From Ligula intestinalis (lineage: Eukaryota; Platyhelminthes; Cestoda; Diphyllobothriidea; Diphyllobothriidae): a stretch of 64,000 nt of DNA. Positions 52,283 to 64,000 of the stretch are shown piece after piece. Below the pieces are notes generated by a model. The model ran no database searches, had not been told where the DNA came from, and saw only the letters and a list, made by a program, of their open reading frames with translations. The stretch lies in NCBI GenBank assembly GCA_036362985.1, contig JAYGXS010000007.1, positions 24,529,531 to 24,593,530 of the forward strand. Reading direction: 5' to 3'. Both the position numbers and the translations under genes were made by a program. Each line of letters starts with the position of its first letter. Within the stretch, counting starts at the first letter, position 1.

Positions 52283-55200
52283 TCACTGTTGACTGGGAAA
52301 TGAGCGCAGAGTTGGGTTTTCCACTACTTCTGTTCTGAGTTTCTTGATCAGACGCCATCTCCTCTGCAGTTCTTCAGAGAGCTCCTCCTTCTCGGGCAGG
52401 CGAGTTGGAGCGCTGAACGGTTCTGGAAGCTGTAGAAAAAAAATTGAGCGATCTAAAAACACAGTCTGAATTTTCCGCACTCGGTGTACAGTTAAAAAAG
52501 GTAACGCAACGACACAAAATTTGGCGATAGGTTTGTCGTCGCTGCTAGGATGCTTGCCTTTATAAGGATTACATGGTGTGGGGTGTAGGGATAGTAACTT
52601 ACAAGTGGATTAGTTTTAAATGACAGCAGACTTTCGTTGCACCTACCGCACTTGATTTTCCCTCACTCACTTGTGGCCGGTGTCAAGAGAGAGTCAGTAA
52701 GACCGGAGGCAGGGTAAGACACAGGTTGTTTGTGCGGTGTTTGCCAAAATCTTCGTGTGCCACCACGCACCCTTCCCCTCCATGTCCGGCATTTCTTATT
52801 GGCACGCAGCCCTAATAACACCTGCCGTACCCTGATCTGGCTCCCGTGTTATTCCAGTGCATTTATCACGTGGCCCGTTTGGGGGCCTCGACCACCACCA
52901 CCACCACCACCACCACCACCACCACCACCACCACCACCANNNNNNNNNNCAAATTTTAAGAAGTCGCATAGTAAGAGACAATCTAGCAGGATCTACAACT
53001 TGATTGGGTTATACAGTCAAGCTGTGGGGCTGTGATGACTCATTCCGCGCAGGCGAGCATGTGCCAATGCTTGTGGCGGGTCGTGCCTGGCTGACTAGCT
53101 CGCGTCGAAGTGCACTTTCCCAAACGCTCACCGATGTGCTTTCTCGAAGTCTCGATCAGCCAATCATAGTTCTCGCATCTATGAGGCGACGAATGAGGAG
53201 CTTGCACGCGTGCCCGACGCAAGTTGCCTCTCTGCCCAAAATCTCCACGCCGACCTAGCCAATGAAAGATCCCCCTCTCTCTGTCTTCTGGCCCGACTAC
53301 TCTAAGACCTCAGTTGGGCCCGGTCAACCTACTGATCGGACGTCTCTCTCCCAAGTCAATCTATTCTCCTCTTCCGTTGTGTACACAACAAACTCTTCCA
53401 TCTACTCAGGCCTTTAAAGACTTCTCTTCTCCACCAAGTAGCCATGGTCTGAAGATCGCAGCTGCACGGTTAGAGTCACTTAACCTTCTGCGATAGGCTC
53501 ACTATCGCCAAAAGGTGCACAGGCACTGACCACCTACACCCATTGGTCTAGCCATTTCTTCTGACCAATCACTTGTCAAGGCCGACTTACACAAAGACCG
53601 CTCCAGAAACTGTGACGATTCACGCGGTCAACAGACTATAGCTGTGGCGCTGTGGCCGGCGTTTGCTCGCTCGTCTGACAGTTAATTTCCTATTGCGTAT
53701 TCTCCATTCCTTATGTGCAGAACAAACTCCTCCTACCACTCTCGCCTCCCATGACTTTCCGTCTCCTAAGGAACCGGGCCTGAAGATCGCAGTTGCTTGG
53801 GTTTAACTTACGGAGCCCCCTGCGATAGGGCTTCGCATTCAAGCGGGTGAATGATAGGCATCAGAAGAGACTACCAATTTACCTCAAATCGAATTTCCTT
53901 TGGTTGATGTTGCTGCTGCTGCTGCCGTGGCCGATAATTGTTGTCCTCAGCTTTGGCAGCAGCCAATGCCTCCCGAATTGAACTCATTCTCATGTGGATC
54001 AGCTGATCGCGCTGAGCTCGGAGAAATCTTTGACGCTTGGAAATTGCATCGTCTGGTAGCGGCTTCGGAGGCGGCAGTTCTTTTGGATCCGGTTTTGGGC
54101 AGAACGAGGAGTCCCCGTTTGTCTCAGCAATAGTACCAGGTGCGGGAGAAGACGGTGGTTTCGGTGGTGGTGTTCGGTGGAGTAATCTTAGCGGAGGCAG
54201 GTCGGTTGCCACCCCAGTCGCTGACTCCGTTTGTGAGGTCGTGAAAACGGTCCTTGGTATTTCATCTCCTGCGCCACCGACTACATCCGATGGCTGTACA
54301 GAGTCGGCGAGAGAAGAGGCACTTGAAAACTCGGGGGAAATTAATCAAACGAATTGTGGGCTGATTTTGAATCAAAAAATGTATCTAAGAGACTTTTGTG
54401 TTTCAGTTATTGGCAACAAGGGGCGTGGCAGTGAGCTGGGTTCCCCTTGGGCCAGAGGATCCCTTGAAAACGCTATTTATGAGCCTAAACCGAGGCTGTA
54501 CGAAGCGGTGACTCAATAGGAGCAGCCGTCTAGAGAGAGGGGAAGAAAGAATCCCCTAGTTGTCTTCTTATTCACGAACGTGGGAGATATCCACCGCAGA
54601 TTTCGCAGCGATGGGGGTACTTGGACTCGACGTAAGTGAAACGTTGTTATCATACGCACTTATCCAGTCACTAAGATAAGTCTCTTTTATTCAAGCACTC
54701 ACCTTCTTTATCTTAAAGGTACATGTACAGTAGATTACATATCTGATAAAAGGTTGGAAATTGGGGGATTTAACACACATTTTAGGTTAATTATTTAGTT
54801 CATTGGGTTGACGTGAAGCGCAAAATGATGTTTAATAGAATTTACTTCTGTTCAGATCAGTATACTGGGAGAAAATAGAGGGGAAAATGGGTGAAATTCA
54901 GCGTTTGTTGGTAACCGAGGAATTTCCTATTGTATTAGACGTTGCGGAAAAGAACTTCTTGTGAGTGCATGTTGCACTATAAAAGAACACTCATGAAGAG
55001 CAGGAACTTTTTAGTTATATTATGCCAGTTATATTATTGCCAGTTTACAGGCAATTGTAAAGAGTTGGTAATGCACCTCTTGGGCGCCTTCCAACACCTC
55101 GAAGACCGGAAAAAACCTAAAACAAACTCCTTATGTTGCAGCCAGTATTGGTTTTGTTTCAGGTTTTTTGTTTCGTCAATACTGGGCGAGATTAGGAGTT

Positions 55201-58200
55201 TGTTTCAAGTGAAAAAAACCTGCCTTCAAAGGTATGATACAAACGGAATAAATGTACAGTTGTAAGCTGAGTTGACTCATCAGCAGGAGAACTGTTTCAT
55301 ATCGTTTAAAAACATTAGTTCCAGACGGAGAGGGTTGGCACAAGAACACAGTGTTCTCAGTCTTTCTTCAATGGTTGTCGGCAAAAGTTGCGAGCTATCG
55401 GCTGAAGGGTTAGCAGACTGCGGGTTGCTGCTTCAGCCGCATTATCTTCAGCAGTGAAGCCTGGCGGGGTTCAAAGTCCACGAACGCCATCAGAGTGAAA
55501 GAGAGATTCCACCGAGTCAGCACCCAAAATTCGTGAAAGTTGTCCTGAATGTAGAAAACTAGTTACAGCTCTCTTAAACATAGGGTAGTTTTGCTGGCTT
55601 TTAATACTTTTGGGCAGCTTATTCCAGATTGATATGGCATTTACTGAAAAGAATTGCCGGTACTTAACTGTGCGTGCCATAGGAAGAAATAAAAATACGT
55701 CTCGATGACTGGCGCGTCGAGAGTGCTCAAGCTGCCTTATTGTACTAAGAGGATTAAAGGTTTGACCATTCAAAAGTTTAAACAGTAAAAATAGACCCTT
55801 CTGCAATCGACGAAGCCATAGGGGATCCAGCTTTATAAGTTCGCACCTTTGTTGGTAGGTTAAGTTACGGTGTTCTGTAGTGAAAACTCTTCTAGTGAAG
55901 AAGTGCTGCACCGATTCTATTTTCTTCCGTTCACTAGTGCGCAGAAGACTGAACAGAGGCGAGCAGTATTCAAGACTAGGTCTCACGTACATATTATAAA
56001 GGCTAGTTCTAACATTGATAGTCTTAAAATTTCTAAGGATAAATCCGGTTGTTCGGCGTGCTTTCGAGACTATCAGGGCACAGTGCTCTGACAAATTGAG
56101 ACTATTAGAGTAGGATATGCCCAAATCCTTGATAACAGCTGGAACATTTAGTTCGTGGCCGTCAATGCTTAATTCCGGTTGATGATCATCGCCAACAACC
56201 ATAACGGAACATTTGTGCCATGAAAGGGTGAGGCGCCATGTGCAACACCACTGGGCGAAGGCCTGAAGATCCTTTTTTATCAGCTCGAGCACGGAAAATT
56301 TTGTTTTGCGTTGAGTTAAGTGCTTTTATGAGATAATGCACTATTTTTGGAAAAAGAAAAGCGAAATAAGTTTAAAAAATTACGTTTTTCAAATCTGCAA
56401 AGTTTTGTGTCATAAACTTGAGTTATAAATGTTTAAAGTTGTTTCTTGCTATAACCTCATTAAAAATCTATATTGTATGTTTAAAGGGTTGCCGGCCGTG
56501 AATGCGAATGCGGACTTTATTAGTATATAGTAATTGAATCGATTGTAAAATCAATAAAAAGTCGAAGACATTTAAGATAACAGTTATTTGAGTGAGCTGT
56601 CACGGGATATTGCGATACAGTTTTCTCAAAAATCACCGTTGATTTTATTGCCACTGTGTTTTTTTTTGTTATTGTAGAACTGAGCCTAGAAGTAATCAAA
56701 TATACTGAAAACTGTTCTGATTTATATAGAAGAGTTAGTTCTTTCATTCACAACGGAAGATTTTTCCATTATTTTTAGGGGAATCAATAAAGTGGCCAAA
56801 ATGTCCCATTCTGATCTTGACTTAATCATCAAAAAATTAAAGTACGCAGAAATCAGACGCCAAAATACATAAGAAAAGCTTGTTTTCAAGAGTTAACTTT
56901 TTTCGAATTTTTCTAAACCAATATTGAGCATATTTATTCGCAACTTTTGTAGTAGACGTTCATTTTCTAGGCAATGAGTTCACATGATTGGGTGGTTCTG
57001 AAGCTATGACACACGCAGACAGCTGCTAGAGAAAAAATGTTTAAAAGCTGGTTATTTATGTAAAACCTTTCAAGATCTATCTTATTTTGAAGGTTTTGGT
57101 AAGCATATAGAATATCATCATTATTTATGGTCAATTGACTAAAGCCAGTGAAAATCGTAAAGTCTTGATTAGAATTTCATGGAAGATCTGGACCTTTTCG
57201 TAATCGAAGTATCGAAATAATTACAAAAAATATGGCGGAAGACAATAACTCTTAGTGTACAAAAAATGGTACGTTTACAATTGTTCCCGAAAATTCTATA
57301 TAAATTTATCAATCACTGACCGGCATGTCCGCAAGTGAGCTTAACCAATATATTACTCCTATGATCCCCCAATTGGGCATATCAAGCGAAAACGTGGTTG
57401 CCTTAGTCCAAAATAAGCCAAGTGATGCATAAACGAAAGAAACAACTAGCAGTTCTCTTGAAAACGTGTAAGGATACATACTCGAAATGTAGGCTCTTCG
57501 GTAACAGCCATACATTATATTGCACGTAATATGGAAGTATAAGCTTTCGAAAACTTGACAAAGCGATTATTTTCCAACGTTATTTTACGTGTGCTGCTTT
57601 ATTTACTCGGTGGTTTTGCATGAACGGGCTTCCTCTACATGTAAAACTCAAGTTTACGTAGTACGCCCGATTTCAACTTTTTCGGAATTTGCCACTTTGT
57701 TAAAAAAGCTGGTGTTTCTATTAAACGTTATATTCCTTCATAAATCTAATATGCTCTATTGTTGAGAACGATCATTACTTTATTGCTGCAGGACTTTGGG
57801 GGCCACAGCTTGGGCTGCGTTTGAGTAAGAGGGAGTTACTTGTAAAAATCGTTGGATTTCATGAGACAGTGCACCTACTGTACTTGATAGGGTTGTAGTG
57901 ACCTCGTATTCTAAGCCATGTAGGAGGCCACACGCCTGTGTTCCTCGTCTGCCTCTGGGGCATGCCGCATGTCTGTCTCTCGTGTCCATTAGGCACGTGC
58001 GCACCAGAGTATGTCAAAGGCAGGTTAAGGTCACGGACGTGTCTTCGCACTCTGTCTGTCCTAACTGGCCAACTACTTTCCAAGGGCGGTTCAAAAAGGA
58101 CCATATTATGGTGATTGCCCACGCTCGGATGTTCCCGGACCCGGCGACCTCACTGCCGGACTGCGACTCTAGACCCGACTAACTCATGGCTGAACTTCAA

Positions 58201-61200
58201 TTGTTTGGAAGTCAATTACCCACTACTCATACTCCACTTCTTCTGCACTTAAGTAAATTATTCATTACACTCTGGTCTGCCGACTACGTTATACCGATTG
58301 AACAACTAGGTGCCTATCCAGGCGGATGCGAGAGCACTGTCCTACCTGTCTGACTGAAAATTCCATCTCTACAACACCGTGTTCATGTTGCACAACTGTA
58401 TACTTAATTCGTAGTAGTAAGTATGCTTCGTTTTACTACGTTTTTTAGATGTCGGTTGTGTTACTCGCCACAAACGTAGGACAGTCCATCTACATATTAG
58501 CTGTCTGAAATTTGGCTACTCTCCCTAAGTTTTCAGTTAACCGCTGTAAAAGTGACTACAACATTTTAATAACTGATGAAATTTGCCGTTAACGCACTAC
58601 GGGAGTGCATCCAATACCGATCCAAAAGAATGGAATTAAAATATATGCTGGCGTTCAGAAGCACATAATACGGACGCTACAAAGAAGGGAATCAAATGAC
58701 ACATTACTTTTGGAGAAGGCGGATTTATTGCTGGGGTGTCGTTGGACTGTCCAGAGTTCCTAGGTGCAGCACTTTCGTATACGCCAACCGGGTCGTCTTC
58801 CTTCTCCTCTGCTAGCGTCTGTGCCAAACGCGGCAACGCCTTCGAAACAAGAATAACAAGCTGCTTACAATTTGTAAGTAGGTTGGATATTAAGTATAAA
58901 TGGACTTTGGCTGGATGCAGCCACAACTTCGTACCTCATCGAGGATCCTCGCCTGCTCGAGTTTTTCTTTTAAGAATTGTTCTGCCTCAGTCAAATCACA
59001 AGGCACACTTCCAGCTGTTTCAAAAAGGAAATTGTCGCACTGATTGCTGTAAAGGAAAAGAAGAACACAGTGCATATTATTTTGAGAAAAAAAGCGTTCT
59101 TGCCGAGCGTTAAATGTTAAGACGTCGGATGACTCCCCAAGTATCTCTTTTTAAATGGGAAGCAATCAACTGCATAAAGTTATACCGAGAAGTTGAAAAC
59201 CATAAATAATGGTTTTCTAGGGAGCTCAAGAGCGAAAGCTTTATTCCCTCGGTAAAGTGAGTGTCCTCCCCACACATGCATACACTGCGTTTGCGAAGAA
59301 TACAAACTTTTAAATAGGGACTGATATGACGATAACTGCTCATTTTCATGGCGATTAAAGCCAAGGGCTCGGCGCCGGTTTGGATGGGGAATATTGACAT
59401 TTTGATGACTTAGCAGCCTGCTAGGTCTGCAATTATTTATCCATTGTCTCTTGGAAATGCAGAGATTTGGATGATTTCTGACTTGTCCGACAAAGGTAAA
59501 GCGCAAGTGGATATTAATATTAAGGGTATATGGTAGCGGCATATTAGCCAGAGTACTACAACGTCCCTGTCGCGAGGAGTCGACCCAAGAGTACATCTAA
59601 TCGACGAGTTTTGTGCATGCCCAAGTGCTGACAGAGACCTCTATACGAAAGTAACCCAAAATATGAAAAACAAATTTGTTATAAGCATGTTGTTATTTCC
59701 GGCTGAACAAGTATGGAATTCTCCATATCTCTTCTCCAAAAGAACTCCCGCTTGACCTGCAAAATGATTGTTTACTTCTTTCAAAGGCTGCCCCCTGCCC
59801 AGCCTAGAATGCTGGCCGTCCATGACTGAATACTTCCCCCCTTTGGCCCCTTCTTTAGATTTTTACATTTGACACTTTCACATTTCACATTGTCACCGTT
59901 CACATGGAGATGACCGTGAAGTGACATGCTAGCTGTCCGTTCCGTTTTCTTGACCCAGCTGCCGCGGCTACCCTGAGAACCAATTGTCCAGCCACCCCCA
60001 GTCGCTGGCGCTTTCATATGGCCTCTTTTCATGATCCCCCCTCCGTTCGCGCTGGTGTTTTAGACCAATCCTGATGCTACGTGAATCATATAAGAGCGGA
60101 GCCACCCCTCTCTCCCACAAACACACAAGGTTTCTCATGACTAGTTTCGTCCTGCGTGGCGTTATTCTTGAACATGTGTCGTTTCCCTGTATAGCCTCCC
60201 TTCGTTCTTGACTCTGTGTATCCAATGTTGAGGTTTATACACAATTTATCCTTTATCAATTTTGCTTAATAGTACCGTACCACCTTGATAGTTGTTATCA
60301 CTGGTTTTGGCGTACGCGTGACGGCTAGATACAGTCCGAGAAGTCAAAGGACGAAACACATATGCAATAGACTTTAAGAGTATTCTCTGTCAACATAACT
60401 TTCCTCCTCACCAGAGCGGCCACTGCCACTAGATTTCTAATCATTTACATCTCCCACCCCAAAGATTTGTTGACATATCTTTTATAGATTTTTTATTGGC
60501 TTTATTGATGCAATCTGGAAGAGCTGCATGCATTTTGTAAGGAGGGCACTAAGCATGAGTCACCATTCTTGCCGTCCCGAGGTTAAAATGACAAAGACAG
60601 CTCCACACTCGAAAAGGGGCATGCAAAAAGGGTCACGCGTGCGCACGCGCGTAACAGCGCCACCAGGTTGTGGCTGATTGGATAGGTCACACACGCGTGG
60701 ACCAATAAGAAGAGACAAAGCCGCTTCCCTTTAAGTACGCTGCCACTGATAGGAGGGGAAATCTGCTGCCTATGAACAGGACATGCTGCCGACATAGAGG
60801 GCAAGCTGCAGACGAGACGACGCTACGCACGGGGACGCTGAGAAGTGGAGGCACACGCACAGAAGCTGATATACACACAGAGACTGTTGCAGTAACCTTT
60901 TCTCTACTCTCTTGTCTGTCTTCTCTTCCGAACATACAACTGGGGGACACAATACGCTTATAGCATCCCGTTCAGATTGGCTGTTTGTTATCCAATCCGC
61001 TTGAAGAGAAAGTTATCGAAGAGCCGAGTATTTCCTCGCAGACATGGAGCAATCGCATCTGACGAGAGCCCTGTGGCCACTACCAAGGCAGAACACTGTC
61101 AATAGCACGCTCTTGGCATGCAGTGTGGAAAGCGTGCGTACGCGTGCTTTTCCATGAGACTTAGTCATTGTCAAGGTGGGGGCATTCCCAACGCTTTCCG

Positions 61201-61898
61201 AAAAGTACACAACGACAGATAGAATACAAGTTACGCAGAATTCAGCGGTTTTTAGGGGCCAGTAAAAGGTTTATCCCGCTGAAACACTTAAAGGTACCCT
61301 CGATGCTGTCGCTAACTGTTGGGCCACGTGTAACTTTACGCTCGGTATCTAAGTGATTGGTCGGCTTTGCTCCAGAAAACAAAGATGGTTAGCTTACTTG
61401 AAGCCTGGTGGAAATCCTGTTGTAAAGGCTGGCATGTTTTGCAGCAGGGCAAGCAACGCGCGGATCTGAAGCTGAACACCGATTATTTCCATTAATTTGG
61501 CAAAGTAAGACGGATTCCCTGCCGCGAGTGCTAAGACGAGGCCAACTCGCTGGATACCCTCCCCTGGCCAACATTCTCTATTGTTGGCAAGCTCCTGCGC
61601 CTGTTCAAGGGTAACATCAAGGCCTGGACTGCTCTGCGTAAACTCCGTTCTAGCCTAAATGAGAGGGTTAGCTAAAAGCGTTGCATGGGGGTTCAAACCA
61701 ATTCAGTAAATTGCGCATAAACCTGCAGTTGCCGTTCAGTCAGGGTTTCTTCTGGCTGAAAGACTTTCAGTGGTAAGAGATGATTTTGCAAACTGAACCT
61801 ACTTATGCATTCGAAGTCCATGAAAGATATGAGAGGGACAACAAAATTGGCGTTTCCCAGGACGTCCATAATCTTAGATGACATACGCAGAAGACCAT
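52283..61898 (-). CDS. cfap36: CFAP36 (CCDC104), BART-domain ciliary protein, 6 exons
   Basis: Exons on -: 61898-61699, 61654-61398, 59046-58935, 58839-58708, 54329-53883, 52429-52283 (stop at 52283-52285). Phases agree at every junction and all introns are GT-AG (44, 2351, 95, 4378, 1453 nt). CFAP36 binds ARL3/ARL2-type GTPases in cilia. The BART domain is seen as SSKIMDVLGNANFVVPLISF, YAQFTEL and then LALAAGNPSYFAKLMEIIGV and QLQIRALLALLQ, which parallels the human block VLAAEDFTIFKAM. The C-terminal blocks ISKRQRFLRAQRDQLIHMR and EELQRRWRLIKKLRTEVVEN also match the family. A proline-rich insert (exon 5) and a Gln run make it longer than human (342 aa): 426 aa if the first in-exon ATG (61884) is used. 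Bases 61898-61885 could extend upstream through another exon. Confidence 0.8.
52720..52890 (+). repeat. Dispersed repeat D, second copy
   Basis: TGCCGTACCCTGATCTGG and TTTATCACGTGGCCCG match the - strand of 39430-39560. It lies in CFAP36's last intron and runs into the ACC microsatellite. Confidence 0.45.
52891..52949. repeat. (ACC)n microsatellite ending in an assembly gap
   Basis: About 16 ACC units end in ten N (52940-52949). The assembly probably broke on the repeat, so its true length is unknown. Confidence 0.9.
53150..53495 (+). mobile_element. LTR family B copy in CFAP36 intron
   Basis: CAGCCAATCATAG, CCGTTGTGTACACAACAAAC, ATGGTCTGAAGATCGCAG and the end TTCTGCGATA (53495) match family B. 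It is antisense to CFAP36. Confidence 0.55.
53640..53827 (+). mobile_element. LTR family B copy, 3' part
   Basis: CTCCTAAGGAACCGGGCCTG and GCTTGGGTTTAAC, ending CCCCCTGCGATA at 53827, match the copy at 17900-17985 most closely. The exon 5 donor of CFAP36 is only 55 bp away. Confidence 0.6.
55027..56300 (-). mobile_element. CR1-like retrotransposon, 5'-truncated (copy 2), in CFAP36 intron
   Basis: A single open frame on - (56292-55471, 273 codons) covers the end of the reverse transcriptase to the C-terminus: LELIKKDLQAFAQWC, WHKCSVMVVG, a VIKDLGISYSNSL block, YVRPSLEYCSPLF and the final FHSDGVRGL. The 3' UTR follows with the 86-nt double hairpin (55120-55205), and the element ends near 55027. 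The reading frame is unbroken and the end nearly matches copy 1, so this is a younger insertion. It lies in sense orientation in the fourth CFAP36 intron. Confidence 0.8.
55120..55205 (-). other. CR1 3' UTR double hairpin (copy 2)
   Basis: Outer arms are at 55120-55134 and 55191-55205 with one mismatch near the inner end. The inner stem is CCAGTATTG/CAATACTGG (55142-55150, 55177-55185). The length is 86 nt, as in copies 1 and 3. Confidence 0.7.
56301..58707. other. CFAP36 intron 4 remainder, no gene seen
   Basis: Very AT-rich from 56300 to 57800, with long A and T runs. 58030-58310 has a more GC-rich segment with faint LTR family B-like text. I see no exon. Confidence 0.35.
60580..60960 (+). 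repeat. Repeat E, probable LTR end, in CFAP36 intron 2
   Basis: The end TCTCTTGTCTGTCTTCTCTT and ATACAACTGGGGGACAC matches the repeat at 30200-30690, with the ACATGCTGCCGAC and AGACGA blocks in the same order upstream. It is antisense to CFAP36. The element has no visible ORF. Confidence 0.4.
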
Positions 61899-62073
61899 CT
61901 AAAAGCGGAATAAATTAAATGACTTCAGCAGAGCGAAATGGTTAGGTAAGGAATTAAACTCCAAAATACGGATATGCTATACAGTCGTATTTAAAATTTC
62001 CCTTAGCAACGTAGAAATGGTAAATTGTGTACATAGGCAGAACCTATTGGAAAAACTGACGGAATGATGACGT

Positions 62074-62145
62074 GGCCTGGTGGTCTAGGGGTATGATTCT
62101 CGCTTCGGGTGCGAGAGGTCCCGGGTTCAAATCCCGGCCAGGCCC
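62074..62145 (+). tRNA. tRNA-Pro(CGG)
   Basis: The 72-nt cloverleaf has acceptor GGCCTGG with CCAGGCC (7 perfect pairs), A box TGGTCTAGGGG, anticodon loop TTCGGGT giving anticodon CGG, B box GGTTCAAATCC and discriminator C. TTTT at 62150-62153 is a likely terminator. It lies 176 bp from the CFAP36 first exon, transcribed the other way. Confidence 0.95.
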
Positions 62146-63180
62146 AGGGTTTTGTCAAAATTATCGTATGCTCGAATCCAATTTACTCCTTGGTTTGTTT
62201 GCACGCAGGATCTGAATTAACTTGGGATGAAACCGCGCATGGTGTCGTGTGCTTATTTGGCAAATAATAGTGGTTACAGAAGGACTTGCATATTCAACTC
62301 CAACCTGGCAATACTGGCTTTATTAAATGGCGATGTCACCTTCGTTAACACAATTGAGACTTATAATCAAGCATACACCGATGCTGAGGTAGAGTTGTGT
62401 GACTTTTACCCAAAAGAGTAGTGATTAAGGGTCCCCTTAAAAATTCCCGTACGAAAATGGAAAATAACCGAAGTGCTGCGCTTAATTCGCTAGGCATGTA
62501 CCCTGCTAATTATCAGCACACATTAAGCATAGTCTATTGCAATGTTTAAGTTTATTGACTGGCTAATTCATACTTAGGGTACAAAGACTACCTCCAGTGC
62601 CGAGAGCGATATAATTGAGAAAAAGGTATTCTAAAATACGGTAAAATGTAAGCGAGGTCGGTATGAAGAAACATCAATAAAGACTATCTACCCATCACAT
62701 ATAAGTAGTATGTTAAAACTGGGTTGCACAGCTATGCCTTAAGGTATTGAGTGCATAATCTGACTGGAGTAATCATTACGGACCCTCTATAAAGTTAACT
62801 GAAAAGTAGAAGAAGTTTCTCGTCTACTTTATTGGCCCAGAAGCTGTGTGCAAGCTAAATTATAAATGACAGCATAGACAACTCAAAAACTGACGGAAGC
62901 AAGCTGCCATTCATACTTAAGTGGTCAGACAGACAGTCGTGCATATTTATTTACCCATGTTTAGTAAACCCCTCTCACAATAAAAGGCATCACAGTAAAA
63001 TTTAGTACAAGTCTATGGTGATAAAACGTAATAATTAGGCGTTAGTTAAGCAAAAAGAACCAGTGTTAAGCCTAAGCCGCCATTTTCACCGATTGTCCAG
63101 AATCTCGATTTATCGAGAGCTAATAGCTATCTATTTCATACAAACTGAAAGGCAGGCATCACAAGAAACGTAATTTCAAG
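62146..63180. other. No recognisable gene
   Basis: AT-rich DNA with a 64-codon ORF (62227-62421) of no known family. A small palindrome CTCGATTTATCGAG lies at 63104-63117. Confidence 0.35.
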
Positions 63181-63835
63181 GAAAGGCGTCCTTAGGGAAA
63201 ATGAGCAAGTTTATTCAGTAAATTTTCGATACTGGATCCCCAGGTCGTCGTCAGATTTGAAAGTAGTGTACAAAGAGCAGTTATCATTTCAAAGTGCTGA
63301 TTCAGTTATATAGTCATCTGTAGTGGGCGTTAAGTTGGAGTAACACTTTGCGTCACATCGTGGTGGACATGATTAGCAGTCGCAATGGCTAATTGACAGC
63401 TGTAATTTGAGTCAGTCCGGGGTCAGTCCAGGTCATCCGGTGTGGATGCTAATTGCGGTTCGTGATGGTCCATGTTTGTCAACTGCAGTCTCTTCCACCT
63501 TTCTTTGAGGTGTTTGTACACTCCAGCTTACTCGATATGCCATCACGAACCACAATTAGAGTCCACACCGGATGACCTGGACTGACCACGGACTGACTCA
63601 ACTTACAGCTGTCAATTAGCCATTACGCCATTGTGATTGCTAATCATGTCCACCACGATGTGACGCAAATGGTAACTCCAAATTAACGCCTACTACGGAC
63701 GACTGTATAACTGAATCAGCACTTTAAAATGATAACTGCTCTTTGTACACTTCTCTCAAGTCTGACGACGACCTGGGGATCCAGTGTCAAAAATTTACTG
63801 AATAAACTTACTCATTTTCCCAAAGGACGCCTTTC
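63181..63835. mobile_element. 655-bp inverted repeat (foldback), Penelope-type motif in both arms
   Basis: Arms 63181-63469 (starts GAAAGGCGTCCTT) and 63540-63835 (ends GGACGCCTTTC) are inverted copies over nearly their full length, roughly 85-90% by eye, around a 70-bp spacer. Neither arm has a long ORF. Each arm carries CTGACGA followed by CGACCTGGGGATCCAG and AATTTACTGAATAAA: on - in the left arm (63254-63216) and on + from 63762 in the right. A transcript through it would form a long hairpin. The right arm has AAAA instead of GAAA. Confidence 0.75.
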
Positions 63836-64000
63836 TTCTAAAAGCCACCTATTTTGCGGACAAAATCGAGATCTGTTAGATATATGCATCTTGATTCATA
63901 CAGATCTACTAGATATAGCTTGCTACTAGAACTGCACCCGCAAAAAGTAAATTTCCCTATCTGAGCATAGATTTGTCCTCTTTTTTCTTTTGCAGCTAAC

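Noticed and set aside
52730..53035. ORF with a long proline run on +
   Set aside because: The run is a translated ACC microsatellite and the ORF crosses an assembly gap.
54037..54519. 160-codon glycine-rich ORF on +
   Set aside because: It is the antisense shadow of CFAP36 exon 5, which has matching splice phases and family similarity.
1..64000. CRISPR arrays, operons or other prokaryotic systems
   Set aside because: No regular short repeats with unique spacers; introns, Pol III tRNA genes and retroelements show a eukaryotic nuclear genome.

Overview
The window looks like a repeat-rich flatworm (platyhelminth) genome, probably a tapeworm; the exact species is my guess and is not shown by the sequence. 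Pointers are split genes with very small 5' introns, four canonical eukaryotic tRNA genes, CR1-like and Jockey/Ingi-like non-LTR retrotransposons, Penelope-like elements with GIY-YIG domains, LTRs followed by a tRNA-Trp primer site (as in the trematode CsRn1 group), and a tRNA-headed SINE carrying a hammerhead ribozyme (compare Sm-alpha of schistosomes). Two runs of ten N mark assembly gaps.

Host genes supported from sequence: (1) a nine-exon gene on + (9021-16366) for the kinetochore protein NUF2, with first introns of 31, 35 and 45 nt; (2) a six-exon gene on - (61898 to 52283) for the ciliary BART-domain protein CFAP36/CCDC104, all splice phases agreeing; (3) two intronless paralogous multi-zinc-finger genes placed head to head at 37973-39280 (-) and 44477-45853 (+), family unknown to me; (4) tRNA-Arg(TCG), tRNA-Glu(TTC), tRNA-Arg(ACG) and tRNA-Pro(CGG).

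Layout: 1-9000 holds broken CR1-like and Penelope debris plus one tRNA; 9000-16400 is NUF2 with SINEs and a dispersed repeat in its introns; 16400-30700 is mostly non-coding, with LTR ends, two Penelope fragments, two tRNAs and a MITE-like foldback; 31054-34434 is an intact 1126-codon non-LTR retrotransposon ORF with a 2A-like N-terminus; 35000-38000 is an LTR cluster; 38000-46000 is the zinc-finger pair with LTRs between; 46000-52000 is SINE and LTR debris; 52283-61898 is CFAP36 with a CR1 copy in an intron; 62000-64000 holds tRNA-Pro and a 655-bp inverted repeat.

The most interesting material is RNA-level: a SINE family whose tail folds as a small hammerhead ribozyme with helix III cut to a loopless palindrome (eight copies, covariation in stems I and II), a second hammerhead-like motif associated with Penelope elements, and an 86-nt double hairpin conserved in three copies of one CR1 family's 3' UTR. 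Most host genes are broken up by, or flanked by, retroelements. Nothing ties the genes into one pathway.
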